64,000 nt of DNA from contig JAFMSR010000010.1 of NCBI GenBank assembly GCA_022818135.1, positions 16,185,222-16,249,221 on the forward strand, written 5' to 3'. This document shows positions 26,001 through 37,905 of this stretch, one piece after another. Origin of the DNA: Saxidomus purpurata. Taxonomy: Eukaryota > Mollusca > Bivalvia > Venerida > Veneridae. How positions within the stretch are numbered: the stretch's first letter is position 1; each line of letters begins with the position of its first letter. The position numbers and the translations under genes were made by a program. The notes below the pieces were generated by a model. It saw nothing but the letters and a program-made list of their open reading frames with translations. It had not been told where the DNA came from and made no database searches.

Positions 26001-27074
26001 CATCATGTCTTTAAAATCAGCAGAAGTCTGCTACACTTAAAAAATAGCCTTGAAAGATAAACATAAAAAACTGTCCTACAATTCAAAGCAGCATAAGCCA
26101 TTTGACGTCAGCGTTTATTATATAATCGCTTACGAAGATAATCGCAGAAGCAAAGGTAGAAGCCAGCGTCCGTTATTAAAGTCGCAGACGTAGATTGTAT
26201 ATAATTTTAGTCGCTGTATGATATGCCTTTGATTGTACTTTGAAAACCACAAAACCATACATTTCTCTTACATCTTACTGCACATAGTGTATTTTTGGTG
26301 ACAGTTTTATAAAAGCAATGTTCGGTTGTTGTGTATTTAAATGTGTTAAATTAATGATAATACCGCATTAGTATTTGAAGTTGGTGCTTTAGAAATAAAA
26401 AAAAATCGGACTAATCAAATAATAGTTCCTTTCTTCACAGTGACCTCCCTTGTGTTTTTGTTGTTGCTGGTAGAGATTTCGGCAGTGGAAGGGAAGCAAC
26501 TCCTGCATGCAGTTGGGTACTTTTAAAGACTCTCTCAGTCAGAATAGGAAAAGTGATATTTGGAAAGTTATTATGTCTTACTGGTAGCAGGAAGAGTTTG
26601 ATGTATTGGGTTAAAAGCTTTTATTTTCTCCATCTTTTTTACACACTCTTATTTTAGGTGGATATTTTCTTGAAAAAATGTGCATAATTTCACTTTAAGT
26701 CAGAAGGAAGGAAACTTTTTAACCGATTGGATTGCACTTCACAAAACAGATATCGGCAGTAATGAATATTTTATCATTTGTGCTATAAGTTTTGCAAAAA
26801 CAGTAACAAATATGTTTTATTAAAATAATGAGAATGAATGATACTGGTAGGCCGGGACGATTATTTGATTTTTTTCCGTCAAATGCATGCACACTTGATA
26901 AACGGTATGATTGTCAGTTAGTTCACAGTCCTCATACTTTTCAAAGACACGGTTGATTATCACATTGAATAGAGCTGAATATTTCCGAGTTTTTTTTTAG
27001 TGATAGATAATTGTTAGTAATTTTACAAAGTCGTATTTAAATTTACTTTGTTTCGTCATTTTGTCTTGTTATAA
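26001..27074. other. No gene recognised; holds repeat unit R copy 2
   Basis: Besides unit R (26278-26700), 26700-26860 resembles 29605-29790 (ggaaggaa, cttcacaaaa, gctatgagttttac or gctataagttttgc). Nothing coding is supported. Confidence 0.4.
26278..26700 (+). repeat. Dispersed repeat unit R, copy 2
   Basis: Same orientation and phrase order as 11205-11560. Copy 3 at 51930-52290 is inverted and is closest to this one in the ctgcatgcag and tttcggcagtgg region. Ends are not defined. Confidence 0.75.
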
Positions 27075-27860
27075 ATTGGGAGGAGGGAGACATATTGCCT
27101 TTGGTCGAGTTGTCTGTCCGTCCGTCCGTCATTCACACATCGTGTTAGCTACATTTCTCTAGAACCCCTTGAATGATTTAAGAATAACTCACCACAAATG
27201 TTCAGCATATCTAGATGATGTTCAGAGCACACGTTACAACCAAATTAGTTCAAGGTCAAGGTAACAATTAGATATCAAAGGTCATATATGTGTATTTCGT
27301 GTCCGCTCCATATCTCTTGAAACCTTTGAAGGATTTAAGAATAACTCACCACAAATGTTCATCATATTGAGACGATGTGCAGAGCGCATGTTACAACCAC
27401 CTGGGTTCAATGTCATGGTCACTGTTACAAAAGATATAAAAATGGTTTCTGCTTATTCACACGAGTTAGGAGTGATACAGTGCGATGAAACTTGATGCGT
27501 AGGTAGCTTGGGATTGCATTGCGGGTCACAAAGTTCCTAAGATATAGTTTGTTTTATTTATTTAAAAAAATATTTGTTTCAGATGTAAAGGTCACTGTTA
27601 CAATAAAGAACATTAATTTTTGTTTTTATTTGTTTGTTTTTTCGTGTGTGTGTGGGGGGGGGAAGGAGTCAAGTTTACGGTCACTGTTTCTAAAAACGAG
27701 ATTTAAAAATATCAAGTTGACTTTTCTTTATTTTTAGATTTTTTTCAAAATTCTGGTGCCGTTTAAACCTGCTTTCTTATTTTATTTTAATATCCTTTTT
27801 CAGTATAACAATCATTGACAAACTGCTACGGGGGAGACATATGTTTTTGTGAGAAAAAAA
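27075..27860 (+). mobile_element. Tandem-unit element, family F12
   Basis: Opens with gggagacatattgcc and a gtctgtccgtccgtccgtc leader at about 27110-27130. Two units of about 155 bp follow, marked by aagaataactcaccacaaatg near 27180 and 27338. A block related to F7 and a gtgtgtgtgg/G-rich patch follow. The right end repeats gggggagacatatg near 27830. Termini differ from the F5/F6 type. Confidence 0.6.
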
Positions 27861-30252
27861 ACAACTATCTATTTATGTTCTATGTTTGAATGAGGGTAAT
27901 ACAAATCTGATATAGGGAAATGATCGATATGTCACTGCATTTTGTTGTGGTATCGTCTCTTTCCAGAGGTTGTGAAGGCTCAAATGATACCGTAATTGTG
28001 TAAGTGGTTTGTTGTCTGCTAATTGTGTTATGCCATTGATGATACTTCCTCTTGTTTAATGTCACTTGCTGCAAATTGCACATTTGTAGCTGAACTGTGC
28101 TAACTGTCTGCTACTTTTATCGGTTTAAAGCTTGTGCGTATATGATTCCTTTATCTGATTTAATTTACGCATTTATTCTTCAAGTAAACGTGGTAGTTTT
28201 CTGTTAGGTTTAATGATTTATTAAAATGAAGTATTCAGTAGTATTTAGCCTAAACAGAAATTGGAATTTCGCTTCAGTTGATGAGGTAATAGCTCTGGAG
28301 TAACATTTGTTTGTTGACACAATAGTTCCGTCCTGTTCCATGCCTGCTGAACTCTGGAAATGCTTGGATTTAAATCATGAAACGGAAAAAAATGATGATC
28401 ACTCTGTAATTAAATGTTATTCGATAATCAGAGTTACTTAAAGTATTAATATTAGCGCAGTTCTTTCGCTAGGAAAGTTGTATTCTTCTTCCTGTTGCAT
28501 TAAACGATAATAAACTGGAAAATTTACAAACCTGAGAGAATATCTCCTTGTTGTTTAGTCTAACTTGTCCTGTAGTGTCCTGAGTAAGGTTTATGACCGT
28601 TTAGTATCCGTAGGCATTCGTCACGTGTTTTATGTTGTCAGTTGTCGGTCGTAAAAGTATTTACATCTACATCTTTTGTAATAACACAACTCCAGCCAAT
28701 CCCATAAAAAGCATTCGTTAAAATTATACTGCATTCTGGAAAGTCCATGTTAGTATTTTCTGGCTTTGTTAATCTTGCAAGGTTAAAAGTATTTTTTCTT
28801 TCCTTTCTTATTCTTATAATTGTCAAAGCCATATGTAATGTTTGCCTTAATTCCATTTCATAAATAAAGTACAGTTTATCAGTGGCCTTTGTCGTCACGC
28901 TTAAAGGTCCATTACTAAGACGAATTTCATGCAATTGTAACAGGGAAATACAGTTTGAAAATTGCTTCTTAAACTGTGCAATAGTCGTGGAGAATTTCCC
29001 TGTTTGAAATACTACTGCAGAAAAACGGATGAATGTTTTTGTATTTCCTTACACTGACCTGGGTGGTCTTTTTGCCCTTCCTTTGCTTAATTGCATGTTG
29101 TCAACAGTCAGAAATATAGGTTGCAGATTATTTGAAGTGAAATTCTTTCAACTTTACTTAAAAACAGACATGCTTATTCATATACAACCTATTTACAGCC
29201 TCTTTTCTGTGATAATTTTGGAAAATTACATTGATTTTTGAAAACTGGAAAACCTACTTTCATTTTAAATGCAAAACATAATTTATTATTTCTTTTCTTA
29301 AACTCAAATATTCAACACAATATGGTCAAATTCTATTCAGTATGTCACAGTTACCGTCTGAGAAGACGCCTGTTACAATTCAGGATTAAAAAGAAAATTT
29401 GATTTGGTCTTAGTAATGGACCATTGATGTATGTTGTTTGTGTAAGTATTGTGAAAAAATCTTACTATCTATCCTGTACATAGCTACAAATTGAATTACA
29501 TTGCAGAGGTCTCTGTCAAGAGCAATGTATGTTTTACCATACCATGTTTGCCTACATTCTGTAAAATGTTTCATTTTAGAATCACGTTTAACGTTATAAT
29601 CTACTTAACAAAGTAGAAACGGAAGGAAGGAACATTTTTGCCTCAGCAGTTTACGCCTCCGAGGGGAAGTGTGTTCATAACTTCACAAAATGAATATCAA
29701 CGGTACTAAATATTTCACCACTCGTGCTATGAGTTTTACAAAAACGATTATAAAATGTTTTGTTTTGATAATGAAAACAAATGATAATGTGTGGCATAAA
29801 CGATTAATATTAAAAAAAGATTAGGGCAGATGCATACGCAAAATAAAATATCGTCATTCACTGATATTTTAAAACGCTTCTGTCCCGCGAAAACATTATC
29901 TTTTATTATTATCTTCATTGTCATATAGTAAGTACTTCACCTACACTCATTCAAAGAAATATTGAGTTTGTACAAACGGAAATATTACCCTTTATTTGAA
30001 CTATTAAATGCTATTATCAAGAGATCGGTGACCGCTTGTAAAATAATTATCCATATATCACTGAATTGCACATTCTGATGTTTGATTGGTTGACCACCCG
30101 TGGGCAATGGTATGTCATAAATCGTAATGTAATGATATTTATCTAAAGTATTACCAAGGCAACGTTGTTACTTGAAATTCGTTTTTGTCATTGAACTGGC
30201 GAAGGCTCGACATACTTGTCACTTTTATAGTGCTGTGTGCAGTCAACCTATG

Positions 30253-30303
30253 TAAAGACCACCACGGAATAAAGACCACCCTGCCAATTAAGACCAGCAG
30301 TGA
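30253..30303 (+). repeat. Three-unit 17 bp short repeat
   Basis: Three adjacent variants of taaagaccaccacgga (taaagaccacc, taaagaccacc, ttaagaccagc), each about 17 bp. They lie in a stretch of copy B without a match in copy A. Confidence 0.6.
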
Positions 30304-32279
30304 GATCACAGGTGTGACAATATGTCGCCTACAAGACCATATTCCCTTCGAAATTAAAACTTGCCGCTGGGCATCTAGGTTTGTATTGATAAGCTCTAAA
30401 CAGTTTTGTTCGTTATCAGCACATCTATGATTATTTAAATGATTTTGAATATGTATGTCAATCAAATATTTTTGGTATCGAGTACTTTACATTTAAGAAT
30501 TATGAATAAAAAGTAAGTGATGTTAGTTGTATTTGGTTCGAAGACTAAAGAAATTTACATAGAATGTAACACAAACACCATAGTTATCATATTTTTATTA
30601 TGTATTCAGTATCAATAATTTTTATGTAATAGAATTAGGCGTGATCACCTAAAAACTATACTTAGTTTATAAATAACCGATTACATCTGTAGTTTTGAAG
30701 AGTAGATAAACAATTTAGAAACTTTGGCTCAAGAAGTGCTGATATAGCCATGGAATTAAAAGATGCAAATTAAGCAAAATACTGGCGGTATAAAAGGTAA
30801 ATTATTTTCTCCAGACATCCAAGTTCAACAGGAGAAAACTGAAATTGGCAAAATATTTAAAGACTTTGTAAGCGATGTTTTCATTAGTGTTGTGTAAAAC
30901 GATACTGGTAATGGATATTTATTATTATGTAAGGTTGCAAGTCACGGAAAATGGACATTTTCATTGGATGTTACTGGATGTTCGTGATTGTTTTGGAATA
31001 GTAATTAAGAAATGTCTGGAAGAGTGAATACAAGTGAGTGATTCAGCTTGTATAGCAGAAACGCGAGATTTAGTGGATTAAAGTATCTGCATTTCCTTAT
31101 GTCTGTGTTCGTGCAGAATTTGAATACCTAGGAATGTATTTATGTGCTGAAACGAAAAGAAAATCCATTTAATCCCAAACCAGCCATTCAGGAGGCTGGA
31201 AGAAAACTAGTATTTGAAGTGTCTGATTTGCTTTTGAATAGATTTATTTAATACACTGCATAGTGTTGGGAAGTGCTAACGTAGAGACTAATGTGTCTGA
31301 TGCATTAGGGGTAGGGTCTCTGTTTACAAAATACCCAAGAAAGAAGTAAATACACAAATGTAGTAAAATGTTTTAATTTGCTAATGGTTAATGCACATTT
31401 TTTTAGTTTCAGAATTTCCATAAAATGTTTCTAGAAATGCTTTTACTGGAGGTAAATGTTTTATTTATCATGTGATAATAGCGTATTGAATGTACTGAAG
31501 TACGTTAGTACTGTTTATAAAAAAACCTTGCTCCCCTTTGTGATACGAAGTGATTCCAGTGATACTGATTATTTGCGCAGCCTCCTTTTTGATTTGAAGT
31601 CAGTAATGTTGTTACACTGTGGTGTGGTTGTGGTACTGTTGTTATTGCATACGTCGGAAATTTACCAAGTTAAGGTCAGGGAAGTCGGAGACGTAGTTAT
31701 GATCTCAAGTGCCGCTGTAAATCTTTCTAACGAGCATTTGATTATACTTAAAATCATACGATTAAAATCTACATGCAGTAACAAAATCATCCATACGATT
31801 TTTTAGCCATTTATCTTCGTATCTGCTGTAATGAAAAAGGAGGGCTATTTTCTACTTCTTGTTCTTCTAAGGCGATTCTACTTGCATTGCTAAGTGGTTT
31901 CTCCCTACGGTACAGAAGACTTAATGCATTATACCTATATTGGGTATTACACAATAGTTCTACTTATTTTGACTTCATCTGTTAAAAATCAATTCGGATT
32001 TAAAAAGTTAAATTTTATAAAACTCTTTGAAATTCATTAAAATAACAATCCTGTAAACCTGTCAAATACAAAACCTTGAGAATGCATCTGCAATTATGTA
32101 TGTTTATGCAGAATTTCACATTACTTACTATCCAACATATACTTAAAGAATCTTTATAATTCCTGCTCTTCTTTTTCAAATGTCTTTGCGAAACCGATCA
32201 TGTTATGTTCTAAGCGCTTCGTTATTGTTTGTAGGAACTTGGCCTTAGTTATGAAGCCATTTCCTTTCGGTCATGTTGT

Positions 32280-33320
32280 TTTTGGCCTGGGGACTGAAAG
32301 TCCCCTAGGCCTAAGTTAGCATACCACATTTCAAACACTGCAGACAATTTAACTGTGCTATGTGCGAATAACAACTGTAAACATGCACAATGCGAAAGTA
32401 ATGCAAGACAGACCAGATCAATCTTCTGTTTGAATGTCGCATATGATAAGAACATAATTATTACAAATAAAAAGAATACATACAACTTCAAACGATTGCA
32501 GAAAGGTATTTAGCTTACGGGCTGCATTACACATGTTTTTCTGTTTTAGAAATTAATGCGCTGTTAGCTGATTACGGAAGATAATCATATGCATATCACG
32601 GAAAAGTACGGATATTTACGGAAATTTACGGAAACGTACGGAGCTCGATATAAGAGTTTGTAGTTTGATTTTCAAATTTCCGATGTTATTTCATTGACAA
32701 CTTTGTTATTTACGAACGATTACATATATATTTACCTAAAAATAAATTTCTCTAAAAAAAAAGATATAATTTACGTACATTCCCGAGAAGGAACTCACGT
32801 GATCAAAATCACCCGCCATTTATCGAGGACGCTGCATGTCAAGGCCCAGTGAACGGTTTCACCGATTGCAACCACAAGGTAACCCAGAATCATTTTTGGT
32901 TTTCTCTGTTATACACATTGTACAGTACTGTATTTATATTTCATTGCTGGTATTGCTTTGTTTATTTCTGTTTCAAGGTCTTGTCATTGGTACACAATAA
33001 TTTTCGATCCACATCATCAGATCATATCGCTTGAAGTTGTACAAAGCGCAGATCGAATTATTTTTATTGGTTTAAACAATTTATAATGTTGAGTATGTGA
33101 TTATTTTTCATTTAACGTACGTTTTATAATAAAACAAACTTCCCTGCCACCCATATATTTGTGAATCATTCATTCTGTGTCATATATTGAATTTCGTCCT
33201 CTGCACATTTCGACCCGCGCTTTAGGTAAGGTTCAGCGCAAAACACGTAGGTCAAAAGTTGTTTTTCGGGGAGTTAACCTATAACCCCCAGGCCTTCAGC
33301 GCTCACAGCGCTTTGATTAA
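32280..33320 (+). mobile_element. Non-tandem element with hairpin ends, family F14
   Basis: Present in duplication copy B and absent at the matching place in copy A (near 24178). The 5' end is a strong hairpin, GGCCTGGGGACT with AGTCCCCTAGGCC and a GAA loop (32284-32311). Near the 3' end CCCCCAGGCC at 33285-33294 complements that arm, and AGCGCTCACAGCGCT at 33298-33312 forms the last hairpin, followed by TTGATT. The layout equals that of the tandem-unit families although the interior has no array. A frame starting ATG at 32836 and running to AAG|GTAACC at 32878 is too short to support as an exon. Confidence 0.7.
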
Positions 33321-34050
33321 TTTGTATGACGTGTCAAACGTTGATAATTCGGAAAATCCTCCTTTCAGTTTGGTTTAGCAATCAAACTACCAATCCACTT
33401 TAGGCTTCCGGCATTTCAAAATCAACTAGAATATTAAAAACACGTATTACTTGCAACACACTACTTCTATTGCTTTTTCTGTTGAAGTGTATTTTCGATG
33501 GACATCAAAAAATTGCCTTGTTTCTCCAATAGTCGATCGTTTAGTTTTCTCTTAGCTTTCATTGATTTATATCATGCAAAACTCATGCATGCAGCATGGT
33601 AAACAAAAATAACTGATATTCTCTTTTGTTATTTGTGGTTTGTAGTTTCGATAACATTTATGTTAGTCCAATATAACTTCACACCGATTTGAATCACGCA
33701 TAAGAGCAATCTCCCAGTAAGGCTTGCAAAACAGAACCGGAAATGCTTTCACTTTCTTTTTTAACTTATAACTGATTCATGCTCATTTGTACAAGGCGAA
33801 GAATTGTAGGGAACACTCATGCTCAGTCATGTAGCGATAATTAATATGTCAGCATTTTGCTATTATCTGATATAGGTTCTTCTAGATATTTAAGAAATCA
33901 AAGCATACAGATTGTTTTCTTGTTATATTGAGAAAAACTTGTGAAAGAAGCCGAGGTAATGCAGACAAATAAAATGACATCGTTCGTGAAATTTAAGATT
34001 ATACTCTTTGGGAAGCTTTAAATTTGAAAGTAGTCAGGAAGATTTTTATA

Positions 34051-34610
34051 CGCCTAAAGGGACGTATTATAAGATTACCCGTGGTGGGTGGCAGGGCGGG
34101 CGGCGTCCGCACTTTCTCCGCTCTCCAAGTCCAACAGTTTGCACATGATCTTCACCAGACTTGGTAGAAATATTTGTCGGCATAATAATATCGGCCAAGT
34201 TCGATAACCAAATCGACCCAAATACTTTTGACCCTTGATTTATGCAAAATTGACCAAATTCCCCTGTCAGCTCTGTAAATCAAATAGTTTTTATCTGATC
34301 TTCACCAAACTTGGTCAAAATGTTTGTCGGCATAATATCTCGACCAAGTTTGATAACCAGCCAAATCGGAGGTACTTTTGGATTATGGCTATTGATTTAT
34401 GCAAAATTGACCAAATGCACCTTGTCCGCTCTTTCAACCGAACAATTAACATGTGATCTTCACCAAATTTAGTCAAAGTGTTTGTCGGCATAATATCTTA
34501 GCCAAGTTTGATAACCAGCCAATCGACTTAGGCACTCCTTGATTATTGCCCTTGAATTACCGAAACATTATATAATTAGCCTTCTAAGCTCTATAGTTCC
34601 AGCAGGTTTT
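34051..34610 (+). mobile_element. Tandem-unit element, family F10 (truncated)
   Basis: Begins with acgcctaaagggacgtattat and a GC-rich ggcagggcgggcggcgtccgc leader at about 34090-34112. Three to four units of about 150 bp follow, marked by gatcttcacca near 34150, 34298 and 34455 and by tttgtcggcataat. The right end fades near 34600 without a hairpin. Confidence 0.7.
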
Positions 34611-34890
34611 ACAACACAAATTACCGGTAACTGCGATATACCTTCTTGACCGGCGTCGTTTGTGACAGTTTGGTACTCTTGTTTTTCTGTGAAATTATGG
34701 CAAACGGAAACTGTTGAATAATTGTGTATATGCAAAAATGCGTTAGTATTGATTTTAGGTCTTTGAATCTAAGCACAGTACACATCATGGCCCAGTTGTT
34801 CAATATTTAAAAAAACCCATTTCCTTAAGATATACAGTAAATGCAAAAGCATGTAAACGTTTTAAACGCCTTCAAGGTGGCGTAACGTTT

Positions 34891-35893
34891 TTTAGCTCGA
34901 CTTTTCTATGAAAAGGGGAGCTATCCTACTCGCCCCGGCGTCGGCGTCGGCGTTGGTGTCACACCTTGGTTAAGTTTTTCGTACCACCCCACTTTATTTC
35001 AAAACTATTAGAGGTATGGCTTTGAAACTTACCATGCTTGTTTACCATTATAACCTCCATCAACAGACAAGAGTACATAACTCTGTCAAGGTTTTTGACA
35101 GAATTATGGCCCTTTTTTGACTTAGAAAGTGTATTGAGCTTGGTTAAGTTTTTCGTACCACCTCACTTTATTTCAAAACCATTGGAGGTATTGCTTTGAA
35201 ACCAACCATACTTGTTTACCATCATGACCTACATCGGCAGACAAGAGTACATAACTCTGTCAAGGTTTTATCAGAATCAACAGAATTATGCCCCTTTTTT
35301 ACTTTGAAAATACATTGAATATGGGTAAAATCCACTTATTGCCTTAACCCTTTGAGATATTGCTTTGAAATTTTGAATGATTGTTTACATCATTACCCCC
35401 ATCTGTAGACAAGAGAAGGTAACTCTGTCAGGAATTTGTTTTAAAAGTTAAGGCCCTTTATCGACTTAGAATCTTGGTTAAGTTTTTCGTACCAGTCCAC
35501 TTTTTGACTAAACTGTTCGAGATATAACTTTGAAAGTTGGAATACTTGTTTACCATCATGATCCAAAAACATGGGCAGGAGAAGGTAATTCTGTCAAGGA
35601 TTTTATATGAATTATGGCCCTTTTTGACTTAGAAACTCAGTTAAAATTTTCATTCTTGTCCACTTGTTGACTTAACCATTTGAGATATTACTTTGAAAGT
35701 TGGAGTACTTATGTACCATAATGAGACCTACATGTATCTGTTAACAAGAGAAGATAACTCTGTGAAAATGTTTCTTGATTTGTACTTAGAAATTCCTAGT
35801 TAAAGTCTTGTGTGCCCTTAACTGTCAAAGTTTTGTTTTATTGGCAAGCACTAAAAAAGTCGAGCGCGCTGTCCTACTGACAGCTCTTGTTTT
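34891..35893 (+). mobile_element. Tandem-unit element, family F9
   Basis: 5' hairpin AGCTCGACTTTTC/GAAAAGGGGAGCT at about 34894-34922, then a ggcgtcggcgtcggcg leader. Five or so units of about 160-170 bp share gttaagtttttcgtacca, ataactctgtcaagg and gaattatggccc. The 3' part has the complement AAAAGTCGAGCG near 35855, hairpin GCTGTCCTACTGACAGC at 35868-35884, then TCTTGTTTT. A complete, well preserved element with no coding capacity. Confidence 0.85.
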
Positions 35894-36688
35894 GAATACT
35901 ATATACCGAAACTTAAGAATTTTTGTTTTCTTAAATTTATTATGCTGATATTGTATTTATTAAACTTAGTACAACAACTTAGATCTTTATGACTGTAAGA
36001 TGAAAAAAAAAAGAATTACCCCTCGGACATTAGGCCCCAACTGTGTGTTTGAATTTTAAAAAAGCTTCTTTTTTCTGAAAAAGCCTGTCAGAATTTGATT
36101 TTGTTTGGCATAAATAGTCAGTTTTGTATTCTGTAATAACGTAAATTTAGAAGCTGAATTTTTACAGAAATTAGGCCCTTAGGGAATGTTCTGCTTTTCT
36201 TACATACTTATTTTATAAAGGAAATTAAGAATTTTTGTTGTCTGAATCTAGAACTACTGATAAAAAAAATCAACTAAGTTCTTCAAAACTGTAACTTCTT
36301 TTTATGCCCCTTAAAGGTAGCATATTAAAATCGCACCGTCCGTCTGTGCGTCCGCACTTACATTTTTCTGTGTCCGGGCTTTAACTTTGTCATGCATTGA
36401 TGGATTTAAAATAACTTGGCACAAATTTTCAGCACATCATGACCATGTGTCGCGTGCAAGACCAACGTCCCTACTTCAAAGGCCAAGGTCACACTTAGAG
36501 TTTGTAGTTAATGGAATCCTTTATATAAGCACACATTCGTGTTCGGGCTGAATATTTGTCATGCATGGAAGGATTTTAAAATAACATGGCACAAATGTTC
36601 AGCATATCAAGACGACGTGTCGCGTGCAAGACCTATATCCCTACCTCAAAGGTCAAGGTCACGCTTAGAGTTTGAAGGTAATGGAATC

Positions 36689-37285
36689 ATTGGCGCCGCC
36701 GATGACGGCGGCGGCCTATTATGGAATAGTTTTTCCGGAAGTACATGGTAGGAGCGGTTATTAGAATGCGAAGAAAAATGGTTTTAACTGTATGCTAAAA
36801 TAATACGAAATAGACATTAAAATATTGATTATACACATTTCCTTCATTAAAACGTAATTGTTTAATTGTAATGTTCATTTTCATATCTTTTAGAAAAAAT
36901 ACGAAAACGTAAAACAACTTCTCCCTTATCGGTTTTGCAAAATTATAATATCAGCTTATTTTTTACCACGTGCTTTAAAGTCAGTCTCCGTGGTGTAGTG
37001 GGTAAGCTGATGACCGCCTAATTTTACGAGTGGAGTTCAAATCCCGGTCAAACCCAATTTTTTAAAATAATTTTTCTTCCGTTTTTTTTTCAGCTTTAAA
37101 ACCACCATGATTTTAAATGTGTTCTGCAAATATTCATAAAATTTTTCATTCAAATCAAACTAATAATGATTGCTTATCAAAAAGCTAATTTTAGCTATTT
37201 AACGCCACACATGTACAAAACTATTTTCGGCGCCCTTTGATGCTTTGCATCAATGGTATTCTTGTGTATACATTGTACCGGTATA
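36689..37285 (+). mobile_element. Element F13 nested inside F11
   Basis: Interrupts an F11 unit after aatggaatca. The 5' end folds (GGCGCCGCC with GGCGGCGGCC, 36692-36716). Near the right end GGCGCC at 37229-37234 complements the 5' start, and TTGATGC/GCATCAA with a TTT loop (37237-37253) forms a hairpin, followed by TGGTATTCTTGTG. So it has the same terminal plan as the tandem-unit families but carries a tRNA-like promoter instead of an array. The exact right border is uncertain by about 20 bp. Confidence 0.7.
36984..37055 (+). ncRNA. tRNA-like sequence inside F13
   Basis: A box TGGTGTAGTGGGTAAGC near 36991 and B box GTTCAAATCCC near 37035 have spacing fit for pol III. The total length, 72 bases, is tRNA-sized, but the acceptor and anticodon stems do not close, so it is a tRNA-derived or tRNA-mimic segment and not a working tRNA. 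Confidence 0.5.
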
Positions 37286-37905
37286 ATTACATGTATATAT
37301 ACATTTGTGTCCGGACTGTAACTTTGTCATTCATTTAAGGATTTTCAAATAACTTGGCACAAATGTTCAGCACATCAAGACGATGTGTTGCGTGCTAGAC
37401 CTTCGTCCCTACTTCAAAGGTCAAGGTCACATTTAGAATCCTGTATATATGTACACATACGTGTCCGGACTATAACTTTGCCATGCATTGGTTGATTTTA
37501 AAATAACTTGGCACACATGTTCAACACATCAAGTTGACGTGTCATGTGCAAGACCCACGTCCCTACCCCTGAGGTCAAGGTCACACGTAGAGTTTAAAAG
37601 TAATGGAATCATGTATATATGCATACATTTGTGTCCTGACTGTAACTTTGTCATGCATTGATTGATTTTGAAATAACTTGGCACAAATATTCAGCACATC
37701 ATGACAATGTGTTGCGTACAAGAATCACCTCAAAGGTCAAGGTCACACTTAGAGTTTAAATGTAACGGAATACTTTATGCATGGTAGCCCTGTCATGCAT
37801 GGAAGGGTTTTAAAATAACATGGCACAATTGTTGAGCACATGTAGAAGACACACACTGTGATACACCTCTTTCGGGGGCTTTTGTCACTTGAGGGACAGC
37901 TCACT

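Larger units (their letters stand above)
27890..34050 (+). repeat. Segmental duplication, copy B
   Basis: Diverged direct copy of 16915-26000 (block list given there). It lacks the F6 element and both F5 elements of copy A and instead carries the F14 insertion at 32280-33320 and about 1.1 kb of unmatched sequence at 28735-29860. The region around 30930-31000 is especially similar to 23010-23080 (gttgcaagtcacggaaaatg and onwards). Confidence 0.8.
36301..37905 (+). mobile_element. Tandem-unit element, family F11, copy 1 (interrupted)
   Basis: 5' end ATGCCCCTTAAAGGTAGCATA, leader ccgtccgtctgtgcgtccg, then units of about 150-170 bp marked by aaaataacttggcacaaa and by tcaaggtcaca (TCAAGGTCA at 36653, 37421, 37575 and 37737). 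The 3' end has TTTCGGGGGC, complementary to the 5' GCCCC, then gtcacttgagggacagctc without the usual TTGTTT tail. It is split by the F13 element at about 36689-37285. Confidence 0.82.
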
